Shown: one piece after another, positions 17,248-26,010 of the stretch
Numbering within the stretch: position 1 is the first letter of the stretch
How the letters are laid out: every line of letters begins with the position of its first letter
Assembly (NCBI GenBank): GCA_910588405.1
Contig: CAJUPT010000003.1
Location: 60,639-124,638, forward strand
DNA: 64,000 nucleotides
Direction of reading: 5' to 3'
Source: an uncultured Lachnospiraceae bacterium
GTDB taxonomy: Bacteria; Bacillota; Clostridia; Lachnospirales; Lachnospiraceae
The notes under the pieces: model-generated
What the model saw: only the letters and a program-made list of their open reading frames with translations
Told to the model about the DNA's origin: nothing
Database searches by the model: none
Position numbers and translations under genes: made by a program

Positions 17248-18276
17248 ATGAATGCAACACCTATCCCACAGCACCATTATAATATTCTTACATCTTCTGA
17301 CGATACACTGTTCATACAAATAGCCGTATCCCTCACGGCCATGGCCAAATCTTTGCAAAATGACCAGATAGACTTTTATCTTATGCACAGCCAGATCAGC
17401 CGGGAGCATATCGAAATGTTCGATGCCTTATGCACAGGATGCGGAAATATTCGTTTCCACGAGGTACGCATACCCCGTCCGGAAATATTTGATCCTCTAG
17501 TTGAGGCCGGCGGCTGGTTCAGGGAAACCTATTACCCGCTTTTGGCTCATCAGCTGCTGCCGGACTCAATTGACCGCATATTATATCTTGACGCAGGCGA
17601 TACATTGGTTATCGGAGATATTTCGCCCTATTATATGGCAGATTTTCAGGATAATTTCCTGCTTGTGACTGGGATGGAATATAAAAGAGACGGAGAGAAT
17701 TTTGTACCTTTATCTGAAGAAGATATTAAAAAAGAAGAGTTCCTTCCAACAATTATCACAGGTCTTTTTAACTCTGGTTCTTATATGATAAATATCAAGA
17801 AAATGCGTGAAACCAACATAGATATTTCCTATTATTATCAAATTACTGAAAAATTGCGCAAATGCGGAGCACAAATTGGAAGAGGGATAAACAATTTCTA
17901 TTTTGCTAATGATCTAAACAAAATCGTTATTTATAAAGGCGACCAGGGGCTTCTTTCTGCCGCTTTTATCGGGAGTCTTACATATTTTGGATACCCGCAA
18001 ATACAGGATAAAGCCTATATGCCCTATAACTTTGCCGTCGGCTACTACAGATATTTGGATCAGGAACCTGGTTACGAACCCGCTATCCTCCATTTCGTCG
18101 GCGGTCCCTATAAACCCTGGCAGGGTAATTATCCCATTTTCCCGGAACGCTTTACTAGGGTCGGAGATACTGCCAGAGAACTTTCAGAGCTAGCTCCCGG
18201 ACAGATCAAATATTATTTCATGTGGCTTGAATATTTATTTCTTATGGATCAAATATTAACCTTACTAGGTTACTGA
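17248..18276 (+). CDS. GT8-family glycosyltransferase, copy 1
   Basis: A 342-residue retaining glycosyltransferase of family GT8 (galactosyl/glucosyl-transferases of the LgtC/glycogenin fold). Visible motifs: N-terminal YNILTSSDDTLFIQIAVSL, the metal/nucleotide-sugar motif ILYLDAGDTLVIGD, FNSGSYMINIKKMRE, KGDQGLLSAAF and the C-terminal ILHFVGGPYKPW. There is no signal peptide or membrane helix, so it acts in the cytoplasm. AGAGG precedes the ATG. It is followed 27 bases later by a close paralogue. Proximity to flagellin suggests flagellin or surface-glycan decoration, which is inference. Confidence 0.88.
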   Translation: MNATPIPQHHYNILTSSDDTLFIQIAVSLTAMAKSLQNDQIDFYLMHSQISREHIEMFDALCTGCGNIRFHEVRIPRPEIFDPLVEAGGWFRETYYPLLAHQLLPDSIDRILYLDAGDTLVIGDISPYYMADFQDNFLLVTGMEYKRDGENFVPLSEEDIKKEEFLPTIITGLFNSGSYMINIKKMRETNIDISYYYQITEKLRKCGAQIGRGINNFYFANDLNKIVIYKGDQGLLSAAFIGSLTYFGYPQIQDKAYMPYNFAVGYYRYLDQEPGYEPAILHFVGGPYKPWQGNYPIFPERFTRVGDTARELSELAPGQIKYYFMWLEYLFLMDQILTLLGY

Positions 18277-18303
18277 TAAACCAGGCAGACGGAGGACAAA
18301 TAC

Positions 18304-19290
18304 ATGAACACCACGCAGACGCAGCACAATCACTACAACATCTTAACTTCATCCGATAACACCCTGATTCCTCAGATCGCTGTTTCCCTCACTGCCATGG
18401 TGAAAAATCTTTCCAGTGATTTTATCGACTTTTATATTCTCCACAGTCAGATCACTTCGGACAATCTGCAGCTGCTCTCCGCTTTATGCAGCGGATATGG
18501 AAATATTGCTTTCCATGAGGTCCGGATAGACAACCCAGAAATATTCGATCCCCTTGTTCAAGCAGGCAGCTGGTTTAGAGAAACCTACTTCCCTTTGTGC
18601 GCTCATCAGCTGCTGCCCGATACGGTTGACCGTGCATTATATCTGGATGCCGGCGATATTTTAGTGCTTGGAGATATCTCTCCATATTACTACTGCAATT
18701 TCGAAGATAATTTCCTGACAGTAACCGGCACGCACCATAAGACGGACAATCATTCATATATTCAGTTTTCTCCCGATGATATTAACATTCCCGCGTTTCT
18801 CCCCGGCATCCTTGAGGGACTCTTTAACTCAGGCTCCTATATGATCAACCTGAAAAAGATGCGCGAAACAAAGATCGATATTTCATATTATTATCATCTC
18901 ACGGAACAGCTTGGCAGCCTCAAGACAAAAACAGAAGAGTTTGTCTATTTCGGAGATCAGGGACTGCTCTCCGCAGCATTTATCGGCAAAATGAAATATT
19001 ACGGCTATCCACAGATACAGGACCAATATTACTGGCCTTATAATTTTTGTCTCGGATACTATGATCATTTTGACCATAAACCTGATTATCAGCCGGCTAT
19101 TCTCCATTTTGCAGGTGTTCCTTTTAAGCCATGGAAGGCCAATTATCCGATGTTTCCCAAACGGTTTCAGACCACCGGCGGCACGCCTCGGGAATTAACT
19201 GAGCTGAAACCGATTTTAATAGAATATTATTTCCTCTGGCTGGAATATTTATTTCTCACAGATCAAATTATGACCATGCTGGGATTTTAA
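18304..19290 (+). CDS. GT8-family glycosyltransferase, copy 2
   Basis: A 328-residue paralogue of the preceding gene with the same motifs: ALYLDAGDILVLGD, FNSGSYMINLKKMRE, FGDQGLLSAAF and ILHFAGVPFKPW. It lacks a segment of about 15 residues (GRGINNFYFANDLNK region) present before the DQG motif in copy 1. Tandem order, a GGAGG ribosome site and a 27-base gap point to a gene duplication within one operon, closed by a strong bidirectional terminator. Substrates may differ; the acceptor is unknown. Confidence 0.88.
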   Translation: MNTTQTQHNHYNILTSSDNTLIPQIAVSLTAMVKNLSSDFIDFYILHSQITSDNLQLLSALCSGYGNIAFHEVRIDNPEIFDPLVQAGSWFRETYFPLCAHQLLPDTVDRALYLDAGDILVLGDISPYYYCNFEDNFLTVTGTHHKTDNHSYIQFSPDDINIPAFLPGILEGLFNSGSYMINLKKMRETKIDISYYYHLTEQLGSLKTKTEEFVYFGDQGLLSAAFIGKMKYYGYPQIQDQYYWPYNFCLGYYDHFDHKPDYQPAILHFAGVPFKPWKANYPMFPKRFQTTGGTPRELTELKPILIEYYFLWLEYLFLTDQIMTMLGF

Positions 19291-19300
19291 ACCTCTTAAA

Positions 19301-19376
19301 AATAAAGAATTCCATAATTCAGGGGAGATTACGATTGATCCGATCCACAATCTCCCCTGCCTGAAATTCTTTATTA
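19301..19376. terminator. Bidirectional terminator between convergent glycosyltransferase genes
   Basis: GGGGAGATT pairs perfectly with AATCTCCCC, and the stem extends outward through AATAAAGAATT / AATTCTTTATT. A/T runs on both sides suit termination of the GT8 operon and of the convergent GT2 gene. Confidence 0.8.
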
Positions 19377-19427
19377 TTTCAACATTTTCTTTTTTCTGTC
19401 CTTCGCTCTTTTTTCTCTCTGTTCCTT

Positions 19428-20729
19428 TCATTCTTTTCTTTTGTCCAGCACCCTCAATTCCTCTTCCGTACAATACCCGCGGATCGCCTGCAGCACACCT
19501 TCTCCTTCCGCTCCCGCGCTGATTGCGCCCCTGAGCATCAAGATCCGATCAGTGATATCATTCAGATTGTACAGCTTGCACAAAAAACCTACCACAGCCT
19601 GAGGATCTTCCTCTTTAAAACAGCGGATCAGAAGCTCCAGCGCAGTAACCTGACCTTTATCAATCCGCAGCAACCCCACGCAGCTGCTCACACAGCTTTC
19701 TATTTTTCCGTTTTTGTAATAGCAAAAGGCTAACGCTTTCCAGACCTCGGGAATATCAGATGACATCATGGGATTATAGGCTTTTGTCCCATACTGCTCC
19801 GCTCCGGCCAGCGCCTTCTCAAAATGATGCTCTGCCTTCTGATAATCCTGCTTTTCCAGATAGAACCGTCCCGCCAGATAATCCAGATCATAAAAACCGG
19901 TAAACTGGGCGCTGGCTTTTCGGTAAACCTCCATCAACTCCTGTTCCAGGTCCTGTTTCATCAAAATCGTCATCAGTAATGCAATGGTCTGAACATCACG
20001 CTCCGTAGTTCTCGCGCGGGCAAAAATATGGGGCAGCGCCTCCCGATAATATTGCAGTGCTTTTTCTTTCTCTTCCTCCACCCCTCTGTAAGCATCTCCC
20101 AGATAGCCCAGCAAATCCGGATCTTGAGGATTTTTCCTCAATTCCTTTAAAAGAATGCCGATATTCCTTCTGGATTTTGCCTCGGACAGCTCGGAGATAT
20201 AACCCGTATGATAAATGGAGAGACCAGTAGCATCCAGCATATGGCACTCCATATTTTTCCCTTCATAATACAGACACTCGTGAATCGGCTTGTCATAACG
20301 GATTTTTTTCGTATTTCGAAAGATACGGCACTGTCTGGCCACCATGGCTACCGACTGATCGTCGCCCACCTGAAGCCAGAGCGTATACAACCCTTCAAGC
20401 CCCAGCTTTTCCGCCTTTTTAATCACAGCGGGAACCTTGCACATATCCTCAGGTTCCATATACTCATCCGCGTCCAGAAAAGCAATCCAGTTACCGGAAG
20501 CCTGTTCAATGGCAAAATTTTTAGCGGCGGCAAAATCGTCGATCCAGGCAAAATGAAACACCTTTGCCCCCATTCGCTCCGCGATCTCCACAGTCCGATC
20601 CGTGCTGCCCGTATCCACCACAATCTGCTCCCACATAATCTCCTTTCCCCAGGAGAGGGCTTTTTCAATATTCCGCTCTTCATTCTTCACAATCATACAC
20701 TGTGAAAGCCTCAGTTTTCCTGTCCCCAT
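19428..20729 (-). CDS. GT2-family glycosyltransferase with TPR-like C-terminus
   Basis: A 433-residue protein. Residues 5-220 are a GT2 domain: LSQCMIVKNEERNIEKAL, IVVDTGSTDRTVEIA, the DxD motif FLDADEYM and a catalytic-region HECLYYEG. Residues 230-420 are TPR-like helical repeats (for example YLAGRFYLEKQDYQKAEHHFEKAL). Proteins of this build include SunS-like peptide glycosyltransferases and flagellin glycosyltransferases. It lies immediately downstream of flagellin with 128 bases between, which favours flagellin as acceptor, by context only. GGAG lies before the ATG. Confidence 0.85.
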   Translation of the reverse strand: MGTGKLRLSQCMIVKNEERNIEKALSWGKEIMWEQIVVDTGSTDRTVEIAERMGAKVFHFAWIDDFAAAKNFAIEQASGNWIAFLDADEYMEPEDMCKVPAVIKKAEKLGLEGLYTLWLQVGDDQSVAMVARQCRIFRNTKKIRYDKPIHECLYYEGKNMECHMLDATGLSIYHTGYISELSEAKSRRNIGILLKELRKNPQDPDLLGYLGDAYRGVEEEKEKALQYYREALPHIFARARTTERDVQTIALLMTILMKQDLEQELMEVYRKASAQFTGFYDLDYLAGRFYLEKQDYQKAEHHFEKALAGAEQYGTKAYNPMMSSDIPEVWKALAFCYYKNGKIESCVSSCVGLLRIDKGQVTALELLIRCFKEEDPQAVVGFLCKLYNLNDITDRILMLRGAISAGAEGEGVLQAIRGYCTEEELRVLDKRKE

Positions 20730-20756
20730 TCCGCATCTTCTCCTCTATAAACCGGG

Positions 20757-20796
20757 AAAGGCCATTTCGCGGCTGTTACCCCTCAAAATGGCCTTT
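20757..20796 (-). terminator. Hairpin terminator after flagellin
   Basis: AAAGGCCATTT pairs with AAATGGCCTTT around an 18-base loop 60 bases past the flagellin stop. Only three Ts remain after the stem on the minus strand, so some read-through into the GT2 gene is possible. Confidence 0.65.
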
Positions 20797-20857
20797 GCTT
20801 ATCCTATATAGGAACTATACTATTAAGAAACTTTAAATGACATTAATAATAACTGAA

Positions 20858-21697
20858 TTACTGCAGCATACTCAGAACGCCCTGCGGTGTTGCATTGGCC
20901 TGGGTCAGCATGGACTGAGCAGCCTGAAGCAGGATGTTGTTCTTCGTGTAAGCAGTGATCTCATCAGCCATATCAGTATCGCGGATACGTGACTCAGCGG
21001 CCGTGATGTTCTCGGAGCTTACCTGTAAGCTGTTGATCGTATGCTCCAGACGGTTCTGAGCAGCACCAAGCTCTGCACGGAACTTAGACACTTTATTAAT
21101 TGCCGCATTCACAGTATCGATAGCTTCATTAGCGTCCTTAACATTCAGACACTTACCATTCAACGCTACACTTAACGACCCAACATCCATATTGGATGTA
21201 TTAACCAAAATTGTCTCTGCTGAGCTGGGACCGATCTGGAATGTCATAGTGCCAGCCTGATTCAGAGGCTTAATTCCGTTAAAGCTCGTACTCTTCGCAA
21301 TACGGTTAATTTCATCTTCCAGCTTTTGAAGCTCAACCTGAATATTCTCTCTGGCGGTTTTTTCCGTAGAACCATTGGTTGTGCCATCTGAATAAGTACC
21401 ATTAGCAGCCTGCGTAAACAGCGTAGCCATACGATTCAACATAGAGTGAGTCTCGGTCAAAGCACCTTCAGCAGTCTGGATCATACCGATTGCATCTCTT
21501 GCGTTCGTTACGGACTGATTTAATCCGGCGATCTGCGCTCTCATCTGCTCGGAAATAGCAAGACCGGCAGCGTTATCACCTGCACGGTTGATCTTATAAC
21601 CGGAAGACAGCTTCTCAAGGTTTTTGCTTAACTGGCTCTGGTTCGTACCTAAGTTTCTGTAAGAATTAATAGCTGATATGTTGTGTTGGATAATCAT
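20858..21697 (-). CDS. hag: Flagellin
   Basis: The flagellar filament subunit, 279 residues. It has the conserved N-terminal D0/D1 (MIIQHNISAINSYRNL, LSSGYKINRAGDNAAGLAIS) and C-terminal D1/D0 (ESRIRDTDMADEI, NILLQAAQSMLTQANATPQGVLSML). The variable middle is short (about residues 100-190) and contains a single cysteine, C183, unusual for flagellins. Expression appears to be set by a SigD-type promoter, a folded leader and two CsrA-type sites, the second over the Shine-Dalgarno. FliS, FliW and CsrA are all encoded in the window. Confidence 0.97.
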   Translation of the reverse strand: MIIQHNISAINSYRNLGTNQSQLSKNLEKLSSGYKINRAGDNAAGLAISEQMRAQIAGLNQSVTNARDAIGMIQTAEGALTETHSMLNRMATLFTQAANGTYSDGTTNGSTEKTARENIQVELQKLEDEINRIAKSTSFNGIKPLNQAGTMTFQIGPSSAETILVNTSNMDVGSLSVALNGKCLNVKDANEAIDTVNAAINKVSKFRAELGAAQNRLEHTINSLQVSSENITAAESRIRDTDMADEITAYTKNNILLQAAQSMLTQANATPQGVLSMLQ

Positions 21698-21705
21698 AAA
21701 GTTTC

Positions 21706-21713
21706 CCTCCTGT
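21706..21713 (-). promoter_or_regulatory. CsrA-type site over the flagellin Shine-Dalgarno
   Basis: Minus strand ACAGGAGG matches the CsrA consensus core ACARGGANG and includes the AGGAGG ribosome site eight bases before the ATG. Bound CsrA would block translation, as known for B. subtilis hag site BS2. Confidence 0.65.
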
Positions 21714-21727
21714 TTTGAATTTCTTCA

Positions 21728-21743
21728 GGGACTTCCTTGTCCC
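21728..21743 (-). promoter_or_regulatory. CsrA-type hairpin in the flagellin leader
   Basis: Minus strand GGGAC-AAGGAA-GTCCC: a five-base-pair stem presenting GGA in the loop, with ACAAGGAAGT close to the ACARGGATGT consensus. It corresponds to BS1 in the B. subtilis hag leader. Confidence 0.65.
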
Positions 21744-21748
21744 CGTTC

Positions 21749-21801
21749 CCTTACCTTATTCGCCGGGCCCTGGCAAATAAGTTCCCCGAAGGGATGTAAG
21801 G
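21749..21801 (-). promoter_or_regulatory. Branched stem in the flagellin leader
   Basis: CCTTAC (21749-21754) pairs with GTAAGG (21796-21801), enclosing CTTATTcGCC / GGCaAATAAG. It probably stabilises the mRNA 5' end or organises the CsrA sites. Confidence 0.5.
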
Positions 21802-21821
21802 TATTTTGCTTTACATTTATT

Positions 21822-21848
21822 ATATCGTCACTTTTCAGGGAACATTAA
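21822..21848 (-). promoter_or_regulatory. SigD (sigma-28) promoter for flagellin
   Basis: Minus strand TTAA (21845-21848), 15-base spacer, GACGATAT (21822-21829), one base from the SigD -10 GCCGATAT. Confidence 0.7.
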
Positions 21849-22181
21849 TAGGTTTTTTATATTTTTTATATTATTTTTCTCCTGCGTCAGCAATAAACAG
21901 CCGCTCAAATCAGTCCGGCCAGCAGCTCGGGGATCTCATCCACCGTAACCCAGATGAGACAGATACCGAATAACAGGACATGTTAATCAAAACTTTTTAT
22001 TCATCCTTTCCATGCTAACTCCTCTCCTAAAATTAATCATCCTGCTATCTTAAACATATAAATGCTGACGTCAGTTAAGTATTGCACGTTATTTCATAAT
22101 TATGAAGTCTTTTCAATGGTTTTTAACAACAGTTTCAAAAGCATCACCGCTCTTCCAAATTTCATATTTTCATAACTTTTG
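21849..22181. other. Divergent region between flagellin and flgM
   Basis: About 330 bases between the two SigD promoters. On the minus strand, AGGAG before an ATG at 22013 opens a frame that breaks at once, while another frame encodes VLLFGICLIWVTVDEIPELL and ends at 21905; this may be a dead small membrane peptide gene. Nothing else was recognised. Confidence 0.35.
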
Positions 22182-22208
22182 TAATCTTTTGAGAAAAAAC
22201 GCCGATAA
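22182..22208 (+). promoter_or_regulatory. SigD (sigma-28) promoter for the flgM operon
   Basis: TAAT (22182-22185), 15-base spacer, consensus GCCGATAA (22201-22208), about 38 bases before the flgM start. Confidence 0.8.
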
Positions 22209-22245
22209 TATAACTATATGGGTACTATTTGAAAAGGAGGGTGTC

Positions 22246-22527
22246 ATGAACGTAAAATTATATACTATCAACACGGAGTATCCTGATTGCCGTTCCATCA
22301 CGCCGGCAGCGGGACGGACGGACAATTCGGACACTTCCTTTATAAAAGGAAAGCCGTCCGCCGATTACGACAGAATTACGATTCGTGGTTCACAAGAGCA
22401 GATTACTGAGACGGTACCTTCGGAACGGGTGATGGCGCTGCGTCAACAGGTGATGAACGGAACTTACCGGACAGACTCCCGGCAGATCGCTGAAAGCCTG
22501 CTGGCTTATGGCTTGATGACGCATTAA
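22246..22527 (+). CDS. flgM: Anti-sigma factor FlgM
   Basis: FlgM binds SigD and is exported or released once the hook is finished, freeing the sigma factor for late genes. The 93-residue product has the typical C-terminal SigD-binding region (RVMALRQQVMNGTYRTDSRQIAESLLAYGL). I chose the ATG at 22246 because of AAAGGAGGG upstream; a longer frame from 22102 would overlap the promoter. Its own promoter is SigD-type, which gives autoregulation. The last 20 bases of the gene plus the next nine are duplicated in tandem downstream. Confidence 0.9.
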   Translation: MNVKLYTINTEYPDCRSITPAAGRTDNSDTSFIKGKPSADYDRITIRGSQEQITETVPSERVMALRQQVMNGTYRTDSRQIAESLLAYGLMTH

Positions 22528-22565
22528 TTGTAAAATATGGCCTGATGACGCATTAATTGTAAAAC
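22508..22565 (+). repeat. 29-bp tandem duplication at the end of flgM
   Basis: The 29-base unit starting at 22508 (ATGGCTTGATGACGCATTAA...) is repeated at 22537 with a single internal change. The first copy contains the flgM stop codon; the second lies in the gap before flgN. Confidence 0.85.
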
Positions 22566-22587
22566 AGGAACAGAAAGGAAGTAATAG

Positions 22588-23028
22588 ATGACAGCTTTGG
22601 AGGAATTCTGCAAAACGCTCCGTCAGTTAAGCGGTATAGCTGAGCAGCTGGCCTGCATAGAAGATGAAAAGGCTACTGCAACGGCAGAAAAGCAGCATAA
22701 TCTGATTGATCCGCTGCTTCGCAGAGAACAGCCTCTAGTCCTCTCACTTCGAGGACTGGAAAAACAACGTATAGAACAAGCAGCGGCGTTAGGCTGGGAA
22801 GGACTTACCTTTCGACAGATTTTAGATATCGCAAAACCGGAACAGAAAGAAGTTCTTTCTCCTTTGTTTGCGGAACTTCACGAAAAAACAAACCGTCTGA
22901 TGCAGACACGGGAAACCTCTGATCGAATGATCCGTACACGTCTGCGGGAGCTGGAATTTGTTACTGCCCAGTTAGCAAAAAAGTCGGACGGCAAAGCACC
23001 TGTTTCCTTTCATGACAGATATGTATAA
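22588..23028 (+). CDS. flgN: FlgN-type hook-associated protein chaperone
   Basis: FlgN keeps FlgK and FlgL soluble and delivers them to the export gate. The 146-residue protein is mostly helical and charged, with heptad-like stretches (LVLSLRGLEKQRIEQAAALG; LHEKTNRLMQTRETSDRMIRTRL), as in the FlgN family. Sequence identity in this family is low, so the assignment rests also on position between flgM and flgK, the same as in B. subtilis (yvyG). Good AGGAAG ribosome site. Confidence 0.8.
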   Translation: MTALEEFCKTLRQLSGIAEQLACIEDEKATATAEKQHNLIDPLLRREQPLVLSLRGLEKQRIEQAAALGWEGLTFRQILDIAKPEQKEVLSPLFAELHEKTNRLMQTRETSDRMIRTRLRELEFVTAQLAKKSDGKAPVSFHDRYV

Positions 23029-23127
23029 AACCGTAAAAATATTATGCGGCATATCGAACAGACCGCATAATAAATCGGCTGTAAAGAATAAGTCCTTTCA
23101 CAGCTGTTAGATTTGGAGGATAAATTA

Positions 23128-24768
23128 ATGGTAAGAGCCACATTCGCCGGTATTACAACCGCGCTTTCTTCCCTGCAGGCCAATCAAAAGCGGCTGGATA
23201 TCGTAGGGCAGAATCTTTCGAATATGAATACACCGGGTTATACCCGTCAGCAGCTTGATGTTACCAGTCTGAACCATCTTCATCCCGTTTCTCATTATGC
23301 AAATGGTTCTGAGATAACAGTAGGCTTCGGTGTGCGGATGGATGGTGTTTCCCGAATCCGTGACCCCTATCTGGATGTACAGTACCGGAATCAGATTGGA
23401 AAGTCCGGCTACAACGAATCGATGCAAACTTCCTTAGATACCCTGGCCAAGGTTCTTGATGAGCATACCATTTCCGGTATTCGTCAGGCTTTTGATAATG
23501 TGCAGGCCACACTGACGAATATGCAGGACCCCTCAAAAGTCCCTGATGCCATTTTTGACAGTGAGCTGCGGGCACGTATGCAGGCGCTGACGAATGCGTT
23601 AAACGATGCGGCACGCCAGATTGAAAAAGCCGAAAAACAGGAATACGAAGTACTTGACGGAACCGGCACCAGTGAAAACGGCGCTGTCCAGAGGGTACAG
23701 GATCTTTTAAAGCAGATCGGTGATCTGAATGTACAGATCAAACAGAACCAGATCGTTGGTCAGCCCAGTCTGGAGCTGATGGATGAGCGGGATATGCTGC
23801 TGGATGAGTTGGCCAGCTATATTCCTATAGAAGTAACCTATTACAAAGATAGCGCCCGAGATGACTGGCCTTATGATCTGAAAGTGGATATGATTTACTC
23901 TGATGGTCAGACAGGTGCTTCAGAACGTTTGACACTGGTACAGGGTTCAGAAGGCGGACGCGGGAATAACTATGGCAATGTGGAAATCGTGGCCGGCTCG
24001 GCTGACGATCCTACCAAGACAAAGCTCCAGTTTTCTGCCGCCCCCAGCGCTACACCTCCAGGCGGAACCGCTCCTGCTCCTGTTGATATCGCTGCTGTTC
24101 AGGACGATACCGCAACGGAAAACCGCTTTGCTACCGGCTCTATCCAGTCCAGTTTAGATATGTTAGGTAAACTTGGAACCCAAAAAGGCAACGATATGGT
24201 CCGAGGCTACCAATATTATATGAATGAACTTAACAACCTTGCGAAGGTATTTGCCGAAACAATAAACGGGATTAATAATTCAGCTGTAGAGTTCAATGGC
24301 GCAGGCGGCGATTTACTCAGTATCGGCGGTGCTGGTACGGAAGCCGGAACCATCAAAATTTCTGACGCCTGGTCCGCTGGTACTATTAAAGTTGGAACCG
24401 GTATTATCGATCCCAGTAACCCGAATGACCCTGTCAGCACGAACGATACCGTACTTGCGCTGTTACAGGCTTTTGAAAACAGTTCAAATAAGGACCTGGA
24501 CAATAAATCTTTTGCTGATTACATGAATCATGTATCCACAATTTTGGCAACTGATTCTTATACAAACCAGCTGAATCTGAAAACAAATGTTACTGTCCTC
24601 AATGGTATCCAGGATTCACGAGATTCTATTTCTGCAGTCAGCCTGGATGAAGAAGCATCAAATATGATGGCATATCTTAACGCCTATAACGCGGCGTCCC
24701 GTCTGATGACCGCTTTGGATGAGGCACTGAATACTTTGATTAACAACACTGGCCTTATAGGCAGATAA
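23128..24768 (+). CDS. flgK: Flagellar hook-associated protein FlgK (HAP1)
   Basis: FlgK forms the hook-filament junction with FlgL. The 546-residue protein has the N-terminal rod/hook signature (LQANQKRLDIVGQNLSNMNT) and the C-terminal SLDEEASNMMAYLNAYNAAS with the terminal helix. The middle (about residues 290-420) is a variable Ala/Pro/Gly-rich domain. The ATG at 23128 is preferred since GGAGG lies nine bases before it; the in-frame TTG at 23113 overlaps that site. Second structural gene of the SigD-driven late operon. Confidence 0.95.
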   Translation: MVRATFAGITTALSSLQANQKRLDIVGQNLSNMNTPGYTRQQLDVTSLNHLHPVSHYANGSEITVGFGVRMDGVSRIRDPYLDVQYRNQIGKSGYNESMQTSLDTLAKVLDEHTISGIRQAFDNVQATLTNMQDPSKVPDAIFDSELRARMQALTNALNDAARQIEKAEKQEYEVLDGTGTSENGAVQRVQDLLKQIGDLNVQIKQNQIVGQPSLELMDERDMLLDELASYIPIEVTYYKDSARDDWPYDLKVDMIYSDGQTGASERLTLVQGSEGGRGNNYGNVEIVAGSADDPTKTKLQFSAAPSATPPGGTAPAPVDIAAVQDDTATENRFATGSIQSSLDMLGKLGTQKGNDMVRGYQYYMNELNNLAKVFAETINGINNSAVEFNGAGGDLLSIGGAGTEAGTIKISDAWSAGTIKVGTGIIDPSNPNDPVSTNDTVLALLQAFENSSNKDLDNKSFADYMNHVSTILATDSYTNQLNLKTNVTVLNGIQDSRDSISAVSLDEEASNMMAYLNAYNAASRLMTALDEALNTLINNTGLIGR

Positions 24769-24792
24769 TCATCTCAACAGGAGGATATTCAT

Positions 24793-25941
24793 ATGCGTGT
24801 TACCAATGCGCCGATGTACAGAAAGTACACAACCGCTGTCAACGATGTACACAGCAAATTAAATAAAGCCATGAATAAAATTTCCAGCGGCGCTGCCTAT
24901 GAAGCGGCTGCTGATAATCCGCTGGCCTACTATCAGGGCAAGAAGATGGATCATCAATATCTGGATGTGGAAGCCAAGCTGCAGTTGATGACAGACATCC
25001 AGAACCGGATTCATCAGCAGGAGCTTGGCGCCCGTACGGTTCAGACGACTCTGAGCGATGCCAAGAACACCGAACTTCTTTATGTACTGAACGGAACAAA
25101 CAATGTAGATCCGACTACCGTAGATACCAAACGCTCCGCTTTAATTCAAAAGCAGCAGTCAGCAATCAATGCGCTGAATGCTCAATATGAGGGGTTTTAT
25201 ATATACGGTGGTAACGATCTTTCCTGTGCACCATTTTCCATGAATGCGGACGGAACAAGCTTAACCTTCAAGCACACATTTCCGGGGGATTCGCAGCCTA
25301 CAACGATTGTTCTGGATATGAAAAAGAATGGCGACCAATATGGATTCGAGGTAAACACGACCTCATCCCTGGACAAAAACGGTCAGCCTCTATCATCTGA
25401 TGACGCTCTTGATCTGATCAGAAAGTCCATGACGGAAAGAGGGTATGTAGATATTGGTTATGGTACCATCGACGACAAAACCACGCTCTTAGATACTTTT
25501 ACCGGCGGATTTAATGTAATGACCGGCGTAAATGTCGATAAGGCAGCTTCCCTTACAAATAATGAGCTTCTGGAAGCTCTGAACAACAGCTCTGTCGGCT
25601 TGATGGGGCAGGCAATTGCTGCGACTGATACTTATCTGGATGATGAGGATTTGACTGCTTATCGCAGTTATCTGAATCAGCTGTCTGATAAGATGACAGT
25701 TACGGCACACAATATCAGCACAATATATAGTGATCTGGGCAACAAATATTCTTTGATTGATGATACTGAAACGCGATTGAAGGATGTCAAATATGGTCTG
25801 ATCGAAGAATACAAAGATAAACTGGGAGCTGATCCTTACGAATCCATAATGGAAATGTTCTCTTACCAATATTCCTATACAGCCTCTTTACAGCTGAGTT
25901 CTAAACTTATGGAATCCTCGTTATTCAACTTTATTAGCTGA
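24793..25941 (+). CDS. flgL: Flagellar hook-associated protein FlgL (HAP3)
   Basis: FlgL is the second junction protein, related to flagellin at both ends. The 382-residue protein begins MRVTNAPMYRKYTTAVNDVH with the flagellin-like KISSGAAYEAAADNPLAYYQGKKM segment and ends with the D0 helix (YSYTASLQLSSKLMESSLFNFIS). AGGAGG lies upstream. It carries a cysteine in the middle domain (NDLSCAPFS). Located 24 bases after flgK in the same operon. Confidence 0.93.
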   Translation: MRVTNAPMYRKYTTAVNDVHSKLNKAMNKISSGAAYEAAADNPLAYYQGKKMDHQYLDVEAKLQLMTDIQNRIHQQELGARTVQTTLSDAKNTELLYVLNGTNNVDPTTVDTKRSALIQKQQSAINALNAQYEGFYIYGGNDLSCAPFSMNADGTSLTFKHTFPGDSQPTTIVLDMKKNGDQYGFEVNTTSSLDKNGQPLSSDDALDLIRKSMTERGYVDIGYGTIDDKTTLLDTFTGGFNVMTGVNVDKAASLTNNELLEALNNSSVGLMGQAIAATDTYLDDEDLTAYRSYLNQLSDKMTVTAHNISTIYSDLGNKYSLIDDTETRLKDVKYGLIEEYKDKLGADPYESIMEMFSYQYSYTASLQLSSKLMESSLFNFIS

Positions 25942-26010
25942 TCAGTTAAAATAAAATATATAATTATTTTATATATATAGTTTTTTCTATTTTAAGAAAG
26001 GAGGGGGATT

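Noticed and set aside
21905..22013. Small membrane-peptide gene on the minus strand before flgM
   Set aside because: The ATG with ribosome site opens a frame that stops after a few codons; the hydrophobic frame has no start, so it is at best a relic.
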